Positions 1 to 11,920 of a stretch of 64,000 nucleotides of DNA are shown here, piece after piece (the first letter of the stretch is position 1; each line of letters begins with the position of its first letter). A model generated the notes under the pieces. The model did not search any database and was not told where the DNA came from. It was given only the letters and a program-made list of their open reading frames with translations. The translations under genes were made by a program, and so were the position numbers. The DNA is from Lingula anatina (Eukaryota > Brachiopoda > Lingulata > Lingulida > Lingulidae): contig NW_019775618.1 of NCBI RefSeq assembly GCF_001039355.2, positions 14,908 to 78,907 on the forward strand. Direction: 5' to 3'.

Positions 1-183
1 TATTCAAAACCAGTTGCTAATTTCCTGAAAGTTGCAATAATGGCTTCTTTTATATGGAAGCTGAACCCTCCCCCCCCCTCCCCAATGAACCCCAATGGTT
101 CGGTGTCTCACTATTATTGAAATTTTGTGTGAAAAACACAGGGGATGAAATTATTTGCTGGACAATTTCCTTCTTAATTTCAG

Positions 184-1646
184 TAATGCAGAATCCAACA
201 CCAATCTTCTAGACTCTTGCAGCGACGACTTAGTCGAAAAAATCAGTATTCTGCCAATACCTGAAGCACCATCTTCAGCTGACACCAATGGAGCCAGAAA
301 TCCTGACCGCCGGCAGGCGGCCAGTCAAAGCTTTGAAGGCTTACTGAACAATGCTGAAGCAGCATCTAATAGACACAAGCGCTGTTCCCAAGAGCGTTCT
401 TGCAACAATCGTCCTAAAGCGGCTCACCCAAGTCGACGTGTGCCAATCCAAGACCAGAATCTCGAAGTTTTGCGTAGGAAAGAGCTTTCCGCCGTCGTTT
501 TCAGAAAACCAATGATTGATATTTCAGATATTACGAGAAATTATGACAGACACCCCAGGGCCGATGATATCGTGGATACTGTAAAACCACAAATGATACA
601 TCCGCCAGTTTGCGATTCGCGTAAAGCGAGTGAGACCCGTGTGTCAAGTGTTTTGCAAGGTCAATCTACACCAGAAAGGCCAGTGACCAAGGGCAGCTCA
701 GACCTTGCCGTTCCGGTGTTAAACAGACCCGTGGCAGCAGTTAAACCACAACTACGCGATTTGCATGCCCAGCCCTTCTCGACGAAAGCAGCAGGTTATT
801 GTAGCAACACCCAACAAATTGCAAGACGGAGACAGATTAACAATTTAGGGGTACCGTCCCCAATTTACAGACGGCCAAAGCAGGCAGGGGAGCAAGCTCA
901 GCGTGCTTCTCAGGTTCTCTTCGAGAATGGAGCCACCGCCTCCTCCAGTGTCTTAGACCTCACTGATACTCTGCGTACCCCCACAGTGCCACAGTATACT
1001 GAGTTAAACACTGTACTGAATGCAACCTCAGGCACACCTCCCTACGCCTCCACCAAACTGCCTCGTGATTGTGTGTATGCGCCTGTTCCAGGAAGCCGTC
1101 GCCATAGCAGTGACAAGTCACTGTTCCTGTCATCCTTCAACCAGGTAGTGAGAGAGAACTCAGTGGAATCGAAACCGGAGAAGCTTCGAAAGCGCGGTCT
1201 TCGTTACGGCCCCTTGTCAAATCGACGTGATCAAAATGAAACGTTTGGACCTGTAGAATTTAAGGAAAGCTCTGCAGAATCTCGCCTGGAAGCAAAGGAT
1301 CCAGTTTCTAACGCAGGCATGGTAAAATTCAATTTATCCGAGAATAATGAGTATCGGACTAAAAGAAACAGTACAGATAGCAGGTAAGTAACTTTGAATT
1401 TATTACGATATTATCATCAAAAAATTCACATTATTCTCTTTTTAAAAAGTTTTTTTTTTTGTTAAAATCACGGCGCATAAAAAATTCTACCATTTTAAAT
1501 TCTTAACCACCAGTTACACAACATTAATGATATTTTGTTCAATATAACACCAACATATATTTGTTGGTTTACACCGTCTTCTTTCAACATTTGATTCATG
1601 CACCTGATGCTCATTTTGACGACACAATTTGCTATGTGTCTCTTTC

Positions 1647-1725
<79 letters not shown>

Positions 1726-2738
1726 GCAACTATATGTTGGATTGTACCCGCAATACAAGAGACCGTTAAAAGTAACTAAAATACATAACATTTTTTCCAC
1801 TAAAACACAAAAGAAGAGTTCAATGATTAGAATATTAAATCAATCAACCTCTTGGAAATAATTCAATGCAACAAAGTTTATACATTAAAAAAGCTTCAAG
1901 TGCCCATGAGATAAAAGTTTTTACAGATTCTTAAAAAGAACTAATCCGATTATTTATGTACACAACAAGTGTGAATCGATGGTCAGGCGTTAAGTTTATA
2001 TAAATATATAATGAAACGTAATTTTAGACCAAATGCCACAACCAACCAGGATCCTGCGGCTTATCTGGGTCTACTACCGTTACGATCACCAAGCCCTGTT
2101 GACGAGTCCTCCGACAGCGCTTCATCCACGAGACGCCCACTTTGGTAAGTTACTTAATTTTACTTATTATAATTATTTTTTTTATTTTTGGCGAGACGAA
2201 ACGAAAATTTTGGCGAGACAAATTGTGCTAAATTCTATCTCCCCTTCCCAACACTCCTCGCTTCATAAACAAGTGCTTGTAATCAGTAGCATCCAGAACA
2301 TTTAAAGAATGACAGAAGAGCAAAGTGTGCAGTGTGCTGTTTCTTCGTTAGTTGCATTTGTTCAATGCAAGAAAAACTACATCTTTTTGCTTCTTTCAAA
2401 AACGTTCTCCATTGTTAAATTGATCTCAGTCAAGCTATATGTTTATTATTTTAATAACTTAAAAGTGCAAGGGTAAAACTTAAAACATTCGTATCTTTCA
2501 AGAGCAGCAATCTTTTTTAAGGTTACGAAACCGAAAACGAACAGATATGAATGACAATATGAACTCCACTTTGCCAATCTCCCCGCAACATAACGAACAT
2601 CTTAGTCTGGCTCCATACCTACCGAAGTACAGAACGGAGCAGAAAAACGAAAGTAATGGGTCACGTGATATGATGCGGGTCCAATCAAATGCAGCTTCTC
2701 AAGGTGCCAGACCAAAAGACAGCTACCAAAATTTTTGA
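184..2738 (+). CDS. C-terminal exons of an unrecognised disordered protein (5' partial)
   Basis: I do not recognise this protein. Three exons join in one frame: 184-1383 (acceptor after a pyrimidine tract, donor CAG|GTAAGT), 2028-2144 (donor TTG|GTAAGT) and 2522-2738, ending in TGA. Phases 2/1 match at both junctions, giving about 510 residues; the gene starts upstream of the window. The large exon is rich in Ser, Arg, Pro, Asn and Thr, has no membrane segment, no cysteine pattern and no long hydrophobic stretch, and looks intrinsically disordered. The second exon encodes a Ser/Asp-rich stretch (around SPSPVDESSDSASSTRR) and the last begins with a basic run, RNRKR. Basic clusters would suit a nuclear or cytoskeletal scaffold, but that is inference. 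The exon is much less AT-rich than its flanks, which supports real coding. Confidence 0.7.
1649..1725. repeat. (TAA)n-(TTA)n self-complementary microsatellite
   Basis: About 13 TAA units are followed directly by about 13 TTA units, so the tract is a perfect inverted repeat able to fold into a long hairpin. It lies in the intron between the first two visible exons of the upstream gene. The apparent poly-Ile, poly-Asn and poly-Tyr frames across it are products of the repeat and not genes. Confidence 0.95.
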
Positions 2739-3883
2739 GTCTTAGATTTTTTAAAATCCCATAATGCACTGTTGCCTTATATATTAGATAACAAGAAAAA
2801 AATTTAAAAAGCACAGAGACCAATTTTTGTTAATGGCAAAGAAAGTAAAAATAATATGTAGGCCTATAGTATTCAAATATCTTGTTTTGAAAAAGAAAGT
2901 GGAAAATTGGTGAAAAACTCAGTTATAAGCGACAGTTGACAGAAAAAAAACAGTCTATATTTCTTTGAATGTGCGGAAAATGTCATTAAACAACCAACTA
3001 ATAAAACTTGCTGAGTCAGATTTATTTTTTATTTGTTCAGGGTGAAAGAATATTGAGAAAAATTGCAGCTCTTCATTAAGATATCGCTTTTACGTTAATC
3101 GACCAATAATGTCTTATTGATAAAAAAAAGACCTCTGTCGTAATGAATCCATTAACTATTTATGATTTTTTGGATGGGAGTATTTGTACTACACATTGTG
3201 ATATATACAATATATTTTTTTCAGTGCATTTTATATTTTACACAATCAAAACAGAGTTTTTCTTATGTCTTAAAAGAGATGTTATGCGGTAAATGCTAAA
3301 AAACAAACGTGGTGTGTTTTACCATGAGGCAAAAAAGGCAAGGATATAATCCAATATTGAACTTGCAATTGTTTAACCATTATAATAACGAACATCTAAT
3401 TTTTTAGCTTAAAATCCTCAAAATGATGAGAAATGGACAACTTAGCATGTACTAATACATATAATTCTATCTACAGCAGAGTTTGTAAAACAGTCAGTAT
3501 TTGGATTGTGCAACTCACTCCACTAGTATTTACGAGATATATATAGTTACTCAATTAAGTAAATTAAGAACGAAGTGCGTCATCACCTGTATTCCCATTC
3601 GCCTTCTTTCTTATCCACACGTAATCTCACAATCACAAGAGTGAGTCTTATATCACTGGGAGTAACGACGAATCAACGTCGCGTTTGCTGTTAACGTGCA
3701 GGTGAGAAATACAACCTGTCAATATCTTGCAGTAATTATCTATTACATAGCGAAAAGGAAGCATAAGATTTTGCCGGTATAAATTATCGTTATTAGTTCC
3801 GTTTTCGTGTCCTGTTCGTATGCAGATACCGCCCTTGATGAACGCGTTGTCAAATGCACTTGGCTGAGCCCGGCCATGGTGTC
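2739..3883. other. intergenic, AT-rich
   Basis: This stretch holds the 3' flank of the first gene and the upstream region of the next. I see no open frame with coding character and no recognisable repeat, only A/T runs. Confidence 0.6.
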
Positions 3884-3890
3884 TATAAAA
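3884..3890 (+). promoter_or_regulatory. TATA box of the secreted GPI-type gene
   Basis: TATAAAA lies in a relatively GC-rich context about 73-79 bases upstream of the ATG at 3963. Transcription would then start near 3914, which makes the frame's earlier non-ATG extension untranslated and supports the ATG at 3963, where a signal peptide begins. Confidence 0.6.
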
Positions 3891-3962
3891 ACCCTCCCAA
3901 GTCACGGCAAAGACAGATTTCTGATACTTTCCCAACGAATACAGATATCAATTTCTCAAGCA

Positions 3963-6900
3963 ATGGCGATCTGTAAACCGCTGGGGCCGAAAAGTCTTTT
4001 AAAGTTATGTTTTTCTGTGGCAATGACCTTGAATGCAGTGCATCTTACCGTGTCCTACATTCCGTCAACACCACGAAAACCTTTCGGCCTGAAGATATCC
4101 GAACCAGGTGAATGCATGGCAGGTCAAAACGTTTTTCTGGTGTTGCGAGAGGTATCAAGAAGGGCAGAACAGGTCTCTTTGTACGATGGGCGAAGATACG
4201 AAAAAATAAATCCAACCCTTAGGAATCCAAGAGGCAGGCGCAGGGGCCAGGATCTTAAAATTAGAGAAAGGCGAGCTATTGCTTCTCGTGGCATAAATCC
4301 GTCCGGCGACTCTGGAACAAACAGGAGGCCAGCTGCCCTATCTACTCTTGCTACAACATCCATGCCAACTTCAGCTCATCCTGATTTGTCGCGCTTTTTC
4401 CGTGTGTATCCAGAACAAGAATGGTTCTGTACCAATCCGATAAAACGGATTTATAACCAACTCCAGGTCAAAATTACCTGTTTCTGTGACGTTTATTGTA
4501 CGCTCTTTAACGACTGTTGTATACATAAAGATAACTGTCCCAGTGTTGGACAAAACGATCCAGATGAAACCTTACATCTGACCAAAGATGACATTACTTG
4601 TCGTCGGCAGTCTGCACTAGAGGTAAAAGGGAGCAAAAGCTTTTGGATGGTTTCAGGTTGTCCGGATAGTTGGCCTATTGATTCCACACGGGCCAAATGT
4701 GAAAATAAGAACTATACCCTGATCGACGAAGTAATGGTCCCCACTTTTGAATCAACCAGAAACATCACATTCATGAACAAATACTGTGCCATCTGCAATG
4801 AGGCCACTGAATACAGTTTTTGGGGCGTCCGTCTCACTTGCGTCGGAAACACAAAAGAAACATTTGCGAACATCACCACACTGGGAGACTTCCTGGCACT
4901 GCAGCGGCCCTACCATGAATGCAACTACTGGTTCTTGCCACATGATCAGCCTCACCCTCGGCCATGTACCGCGGGACCGGGAAACCCCCATCAGGTAGCA
5001 ACGATTTGGTTTGACGAACGTTCCTGCAACCGATCTGCCCACAAGACACAAGAACTCCTGGAGCTTTGTTTGTCCAGTCCGGCTGCCTTGTTCCAGACCA
5101 GTGGTGCGAGCAGAGAGATGTATGGTAAAAACATGTACTGTGCTGCCTGCGCCTTTGCCGAAATCAGAATTGAGGAATGCAAAGATGACATCGACAGTAA
5201 GTAATGAAATTGTGAAACTATACTTAGCATATATATCTTAGCATTTGTATCTTAGCATTTGTATTCTCTCGAGTACTATCGGAAGCAATAACCGAAATAA
5301 CACGAAAAGCCAAATTAAATATGTGGATTGAAGCTGATTTTATTTATGTCAATACAAAATGAGATTTATAATGATTTTTATTTGAACTAAGTGGCGATGA
5401 AAACAAAATGATAATCCGAAATGATTGATTATTGTACTGAACTGTAACGTGACCAAAATATAGTGTTAATAGGGTATGCATGTCGTTTAGTTAAATTTCT
5501 GGGGTTGCAGAGAGACTAAAGGCCCTGTCACATCTAACGTGAAAGAAATACACGACTATCGTATGTGACATGGATTATACGCACAACTTTGTGCCTACGA
5601 AATCGCCCTTTTTTCAGCATGTGAGAAAGAACGAAGGTAAAAATAGCTTGTTTGAAAGCGTATTTACACCGTATAACTTGCGTTTGAATATCGCATGAGT
5701 AGTTAGGGTGTGTCATCGTAAGTGTAACCGTATATCAACGTACGAGTAACGCGTGCGTACCGTTTATCAGCGTTTAAGTAGCGTACACCCCAACCCAACA
5801 TACATGTAGAGGTGCATTCCACACGCTGAAGTATCATAAAATGAGGATGCGTTTGTCCATACGGTAATCATACGTCAGCTAAACACAAATGCGTTCGCCG
5901 TACACATGCAAACAAACGTCAAGCATACTTTTACGCACGTTAATTAATCGTTAGGCACAACTTCTTTTACCTTACTAGCTCGTCAGTATTACGTTGCATG
6001 TTTGCTATCCATACAAATTATTAAACCACCGCATAAGAAGCGTAGTCGTTACGTATGTTTAGCTTCAGTCTAGCTTATGCGTCCTAGGGTGCTTTCCCAG
6101 AGATTTAAATCGATCTAAAGATTAAGATTTAGATCGACCTAACTCCCTGGGGGTTCACGCTAAATTGCAGTCAGCCGAGCGGGCACCATAGTTAATTACC
6201 CATTTACAGCTTCTAGTAGGCGGGACAGACGCTTAAGCCGGCCAAGCTGACAGTAATCTAGTGAGACTCTCCACAGGGATAGATCGATTTTAAAAGGAGA
6301 ACATTTTGTCGTCACTTTCGTGATTACTGTGTATTTACCATTTAATTGTCTCACAAACTGTGCTTTAAACAGTTTCACATTATTTCATGTAATAAGTGAC
6401 GGCCTCCTTGAACAACATTGACTGTATACAAATGTACATGAACTTCGGAAACACCCTTTATCTTGCAGCTCGACTCAATGATAGAGAATTCGATGGCGCC
6501 GGGTTCTCCGCCCTCCTGACTGGCGTAGAAACAGTCGTGAGTATTCTTCTTCTTACCCTTGTTTACACCGTTCTGCTAATTGTCAGTAAAGTTTTACAAT
6601 CCATATATGTAATAATTTGTGTGTGTGTGTGTGTATGTGTGTACGTGTATGTGTGTGTGTGTGTGTGTGTGTAGGGTCAATCAAAACTCTTTTCTTAGTC
6701 ACACAACCGATGCAAAACTCACCAAACAATTTCTTGTACATGTTACTATTTGAAAATCACCACACTGAGTAGAATCCGTTAAATACGTTAACGGTAATAA
6801 ATCTAAAAGAAGCCAATGTGTATTGCAGATCTGATTCCGTTATTAAAGTAAAACAATTTTTATTCAGGGAATGGATTCCGGCAAGGGGCTGGAAGCCCCT

Positions 6901-7497
6901 TTGCCTTTCTTAACAAAGATTGAAAACGCCAAGTTTTCCGTCTCCATACGTATCTTGTACAAGAAACCAGGAGGAAACGTTACCTTTGACAAATTATCGA
7001 TACTGGAAATTTTTTATGAATACCTGGACGACGACCTTGTTGAGTCGTTAAGTAACGGATCGTGGACTTTGAACAATAAGGCAAAAACTCACGAGATCCA
7101 AGGACATGAAATAGGCGGATGTGTGGTGGATTGGGAGCGCGAATGCGCTGAGCTTGTCCAAGACTGCCCACACGACCGTAATTTAATCGGTTTTGATGTT
7201 AGGTTACGGATAATTCAGGTGAAGGTTGTTGATCAATATAGCTCCCTGTTGCAGATGTTCCAGTCGTTCCAAGTAGCACTGGCCAATAAAATAAAAGCGG
7301 CCGCCCCCTTTAATATCTCAGAAAACGTACACTTTAGTGCCAGTGTGGTCCTTCCCTGCAATGGTCTGTCGTCCACCCCTCCAGGCGAGGTGACTGCCCC
7401 TCCAGGCGGTGTGCGTTCCCTTTGTGCATGTACGAGAGGTGGCAGCGTTGTTTTCAATGCTGCAGCAATCATTGCAATTACATGCATTTTTCTCTAA
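3963..7497 (+). CDS. secreted, probably GPI-anchored Cys-rich protein resembling a receptor ectodomain
   Basis: Three exons, 3963-5196, 6469-6536 and 6868-7497, join in frame (phases 1 and 0) to give 643 residues. The start ATG has G at -3 and G at +4, follows a TATA box, and opens a signal-peptide-like stretch (LLKLCFSVAMTLNAVHL). A very basic segment with RGRRRG and RERRA, possible proprotein-convertase sites, precedes a somatomedin-B-like cysteine cluster (CFCDVYC...DCC, from about residue 173) and the motif NKYCAICNE near residue 274. I know this layout from ectodomains of invertebrate adhesion/Methuselah-like receptors, but there is no GPS site and no seven-helix domain. The protein ends in a Pro/Gly-rich stalk and a hydrophobic tail (FNAAAIIAITCIFL) with nothing after it, typical of a GPI signal. 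N-glycosylation sequons are frequent. Ligand and role are unknown. Confidence 0.8.
5197..6087. other. intron segment rich in CGTA/TACG/ACGT words
   Basis: This is the first part of intron 1 of the secreted-protein gene. From about 5520 to 6080 it is unusually rich in CpG within the words CGTA, TACG, ACGT and CGTT, against an AT-rich, CpG-poor background. It begins GGCCCTGTCACA. It has no coding character. It may be an old repeat element, but I could not define its ends. Confidence 0.4.
6088..6297. mobile_element. MITE-1 family, copy 1
   Basis: A roughly 200-bp element with imperfect inverted ends built from AGATTTA(A/G)ATCGATC. Inside are the blocks CTAAATTGCAGTCAGCC on the left and GCTGACAGTAATCTAGTGAGAC on the right. 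The same blocks recur at 22312-22522 (opposite orientation), 45642-45829 and 62216-62348. There is no open frame, so it would be non-autonomous. It lies in an intron. Confidence 0.75.
6619..6672. repeat. (GT)n microsatellite
   Basis: An interrupted GT repeat lies in intron 2 of the secreted-protein gene, just downstream of exon 2. Confidence 0.95.
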
Positions 7498-7786
7498 ACA
7501 TGCAATGATAATGATTTTCTGTCAGAGACAATGGTGAACCGTATATACATAATCAATGTAGTCAGTATCGCTTGGTCACCTTTAAAAGATACACAGAGCT
7601 GACATTATAATTAGTATTGCCACGTGTTGCGGAAGGTCGCTGGAAGGTCCATTTCGGACGGCTTGGGACAGCGAATGCAAATTCAAAGACCAGCTGTTCT
7701 GTTTCAAAATGGGTGATTTGCCAACCTTGGAAGAAAATGTTGTTCCTCATTGTCCAGAAAAAAAAAATAAATAAATAAAATAAAGA
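7498..7786 (+). terminator. 3' UTR and polyadenylation signals
   Basis: After the TAA at 7497, several overlapping AATAAA hexamers occur at about 7766-7784 and are the likely 3' end of the secreted-protein mRNA. The intervening 270 bases have no conserved-looking frame. Confidence 0.5.
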
Positions 7787-8451
7787 GTGATATTCATTGT
7801 TTTTTTCTTCAACAATGAATTGTTTATTGGTTTCGATCTCTAAAATGAATTTAATGTTTAGGATAATTTCGTCAGAAGTTTTTTATTGGTTTTTAAATTT
7901 GCAAAGGAACAAATAAACAACAACGTCGAAAAACTTGATAAATGGGATATAAACTTTGTCAGCAGAAAAGAATTAGTTTGGTGATTATTTTATTTATTTA
8001 TTTTTACTTTTTTTGTATTTTTCATTCTTTTTTCTATTTTTTATTTGTATCCTTTTATTTATATATTTCATTGTCAATTTTTGCAATACTATGCTATCTG
8101 AGTTAGCTAGTAGAGAGAATTAAATTCAGTGTCACAAATGAGGCCGAATAACGTCACATTTTCCTCGTACTAGTAGCTCATTCAATTTTGATTACCTCAC
8201 AACAGTGTTATAATTCTAATACTACATGTAGCAAAACACTCAGAGAGCGCAGACCTCCGCCAAGGCACCTCAATCACCAGGTCAGGCCATTGCTGATTGT
8301 GCTAGTTGTCCAATTGCAGGGGGCGGAAGTGGCATTATAGATTGATTAATATGCACCAGTCCAGCTGAGTTGGGTATATTGCAGACTTCGAAATGCATTG
8401 GAACCATGAAAAGCGGGAGTGGCGGAACCAATAGGGCATGCGGACGGCTAT
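7787..8451. other. intergenic, AT-rich
   Basis: T-rich runs dominate (for example 7988-8070). I see no gene; a more balanced stretch from about 8230 leads into the retrotransposon. Confidence 0.5.
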
Positions 8452-10410
8452 AGATACTACCTCAAGTTTTTGCACAATTCTTTACTAAAAAGATACAGGA
8501 CATAAGATGTACCCTAGATAAACATGATCCAAAGCTCATAGAATCACCAGTTTCTTCTCAAACAGTACTGACAAAATTCACCCAAGTGAGTATCGAACAA
8601 GTAGTTGCCATGATGAAAGCCATGCCAGCAAAATCCTGCTCACTGGACCCAATGCCAACATACTTAGTAAAGGATTGCATAGAAGCAGTATCTCCAGCAC
8701 TCATGAAAATAATAAATACATCTTTTGAGTCTGGAATTTTTCCTGATCTCTGTAAAACTGCTGTTGTAAAGCCTCTCTTAAAGAAGAGCAGTCTTGAAAG
8801 AAACGAGCTGAAAAACTATAGACCAATTTCCAACTGCTCTTTCATTAGTAAATTTCTGGAAAAAATGGCATTCTCGCAACTGAACAACTACTTAACAGCA
8901 CATTCTCTGTATGGTAAATTCCAATCAGCCTACAGAACGGGTCATAGTACTGAAACAGCCCTGCTAAAGGTTCACAATGATATCATGCTCTCATAAAACA
9001 ATCACTGTGATGTCATCTTAGTCCTTTTGGATCTTTCTGCTGCTTTCGACACGATTGACCATGATATTTTACTACAACGTTTGCAGTGCAGGTTTGGCAT
9101 TACAGGAATGGCGATTGATTGGTTGAGCTCTTACTTAAAGGGAAGAACACAAAAAGTGGAAATTAATTCCCTTCTTTCTGCCCCTAAAACCCTGAAATAT
9201 GGTGTTCCGCAGGGATCGGTGTTAGGCCCACTACTTTTTTCACTCTATACGGTGCCTCTTGAGGAGATCATTTCTAAGCACAATCTTCAGACCACAATTT
9301 TTGCTGATGATACTCAGATTTATGTAACTTGTGATAGTCGGTGTGATTATTCTGTAGTGTCAGACATAGAGAAATGTATTGATGAGATCCGGGTGTGGAT
9401 GCTTTCAAATAAGCTGGCTCTAAATGACACTAAAACGGAAATAATCTGGTTTTCATCTAAATTTAAAGATAGAAAGGACTGTGCTACTAACACTAATGTT
9501 CGAATTGGCAATGTGTCTGTGAAAGCATCTGTCAGTGCTAGAAATTTAGGTGTGTTTTTTGATTCAGCTGGGATCTTTGACAAGCATATAGACAATGTTT
9601 GTAAGTCGGCATCTTTTTCACTGTGGAGAATAGGGAAGATTCGGAATTTACTAAATATAGAAACAACTACAAAATTAGTTCATGCTTTTATTACATCAAA
9701 ATTAGATTATTGCAACAGTATTCTTTTTGGGGTGAGTGACAGCAAATTGAAAAAAATCCAATTGATTCAAAATTCAGCGGCCAGATTAGTTAAAAAGATA
9801 AGGAACCAGAGCTTGGATCATATCACTCCAGTGTTAAAGGAATTGCATTGGCTGCCAATCAAACAAAGAATTTTATTCAAAGTGTTGTGCATAATTTTTA
9901 GAGCTTTTAAAGAAAACACACCTGGTTATATTGCACATCTTATTCAGTCATCTGAACCACGCAGGTTAACAAGAAACTCTTTTGAAAACAATTTTATACT
10001 CAATCACTGTGAAATAGACAGAAAATGCAACAAATTCTATGGAGACCGGGCTTTTACTGTTTATGCTCCAAAATTGTGGAACAAATTGCCTTTTAGTATC
10101 AGAGCTGAAAGTGACTATAATACTTTTAAAGCCTGTCTTAAAACTCATCTTTTTAAAGAATTTTATGGTTAGTGTTCCTTTAAACCTTTTAGTTGTTTAT
10201 CATTTATTAAGAGTGAGCTTGGATTAATTTTAGTAGTATTTTAAAGTTATATCAATAAATTTTCTCTGCTTTCTTTAATTAATTTTATCAGTAAATGTTA
10301 AAGTATTTTAGTATTGTTATTTTTAGACTTTTTTTTAATTATTTGTAAAGTGCATTGAAATGTAAAAAATGGAATGCGCTATATAAGAAATAAATATTAT
10401 TATTATTATG
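8452..10410 (+). mobile_element. 5'-truncated non-LTR retrotransposon (LINE) with broken reverse transcriptase
   Basis: A frame open from about 8452 to 10172 encodes a LINE reverse transcriptase and C-terminal region. Visible family motifs include LKNYRPIS, FQSAYRTGHSTETAL, LDLSAAFDTIDH, YGVPQGSVLGPLLF, the catalytic FADDT (near 9300) and ISTSKLDYC-type sequence (here FITSKLDYCNS). One stop, TAA at 8994-8996, splits the frame after the finger region. No endonuclease domain lies upstream, so the copy is 5'-truncated. The tail after the stop ends in GCGCTATATAAGAAATAAA followed by (TAT/ATT)n to 10410, an end type I associate with CR1/L2-like or Jockey-superfamily elements. Apart from the stop the frame is intact, so the insertion is probably fairly young. 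It is inactive as it stands. Confidence 0.9.
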
Positions 10411-11920
10411 TGCACTGATTAACTCAACTGAACCTTTACAGCGGTGTGTTTTACCGTTTTAAAAAGGGAGGATGATGGTCTGGGTAACACCCAAAATCTA
10501 ATCACATTTAAGATTTTGCTATCCTTAGAATTTCATTAAAATTCAAATAATTGAAATGAAAATAACTGATGACAAGCAAACAAACAAAGGGGTGTGAAAA
10601 CATGGCCTCCTTCTATTGCGGAAGTACAGTGCCAAGAAGCAAGTTGAGACCCAACAGCGCACCGTCGTCGGCTCAACAGTGAACTGAAATTAACCTACTC
10701 TCCTCTTGATCTCTACATGTAGGTTTCGTTACACAGGCTGATATGGGTTAAAATTGATTGTCTTTAAACTGATGCACCGCGTTGATTTCCTCCACTTGTT
10801 GATCACCGGGATTTGCAAGGTCGTAGTTACTTTACAGTTCCTAAAATTTGATGTGATCAGTTTTCTTTTCACGTATTAAAAATGAAGTTATCGAACAACG
10901 ATCACGATCAACTGGGTCAAGAAAAGAATGGTAAAAAGGTAATTGATGAAGGCAGAGTACTTCTTCAGGTTTTACCGTGTGGTATATACAATGTAGGCCC
11001 TATATTTTGGTTTTGCATTTCAAGCAAAAAATATTAAGACAGTAATATTAAACTTATATGTGATACAGGTGAGTTATTTATTTTTTAAATTTTTTAAATT
11101 TTTTTAAGTAGCGTGTATGCCAATCAAATCGCCAATGGCGCTATAATTGAGTCAGTCAAGTTCTATATAGTCTGTGGGACCCAAGGCACAGATAAAGTAC
11201 CCAGCAAAATCAATACATTATAAGTTACTATTTGTCAAGAAGTTCCTTGCTTCGTTATCCACCTAACTCCATATCTTGCGTAACAGTAAAAACATACGCA
11301 ATTTATGCAATGTATAATGTTTTTGAATGAATAACCTTGATATCATTATCCGGCGCGTTTGTAAATTTCTTTTCCTGTGTTGTGCATAAATCAGCTCATC
11401 ACCAAACATGATACATCATTAGGGATGTGCCGTATTTCCTGACATTTAAAACCACCAGTCGAATGCAAACGTAAGTTCGTGTATATGCACCAACCAAGCA
11501 ATTACATAGATGTATATGTTCCAGCATAACTCGGTATCTTTAATAAGACATTTACAGTGGTGGGCCCTTGGGGTCGCACAACAGACACCCCAAGATATAA
11601 ATACATTAATGAAACGAGACCAAACCAAGCCTTTTAACCACATACTAAAGTATATAGTCCCGGGCAACTGTTTTATAGATTCAAAAATACCGAGTGAATT
11701 GAAGCAATTTTTGTGCCTTTCCTTAAGCAAAATCCTCGATCAAGCAGTGTAATTATCTTTATTGACGTCAAGTTAAGACACAAAAAAGTCCTGTGTTGAT
11801 GTTTTTTCCTGTAAAGCCGACCGTTTTTAAGTCATGCGTAGTTCTATTTACAGATGTGTGATGCTGGCACAAGTATGCGTTTTGCAAAACGATGAGAACA
11901 CACTTGTCCCCTGTTTTCTG
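10411..11920. other. intergenic
   Basis: No coding-like frame on either strand. The stretch includes short A/T tracts (11070-11106). The frames at 11446-11752 on both strands overlap and look non-coding. Confidence 0.5.

Noticed and set aside
1495-1800. Minus- and plus-strand frames with poly-Asn, poly-Tyr and poly-Ile
   Set aside because: They are translations of the TAA/TTA microsatellite and have no coding character outside it.
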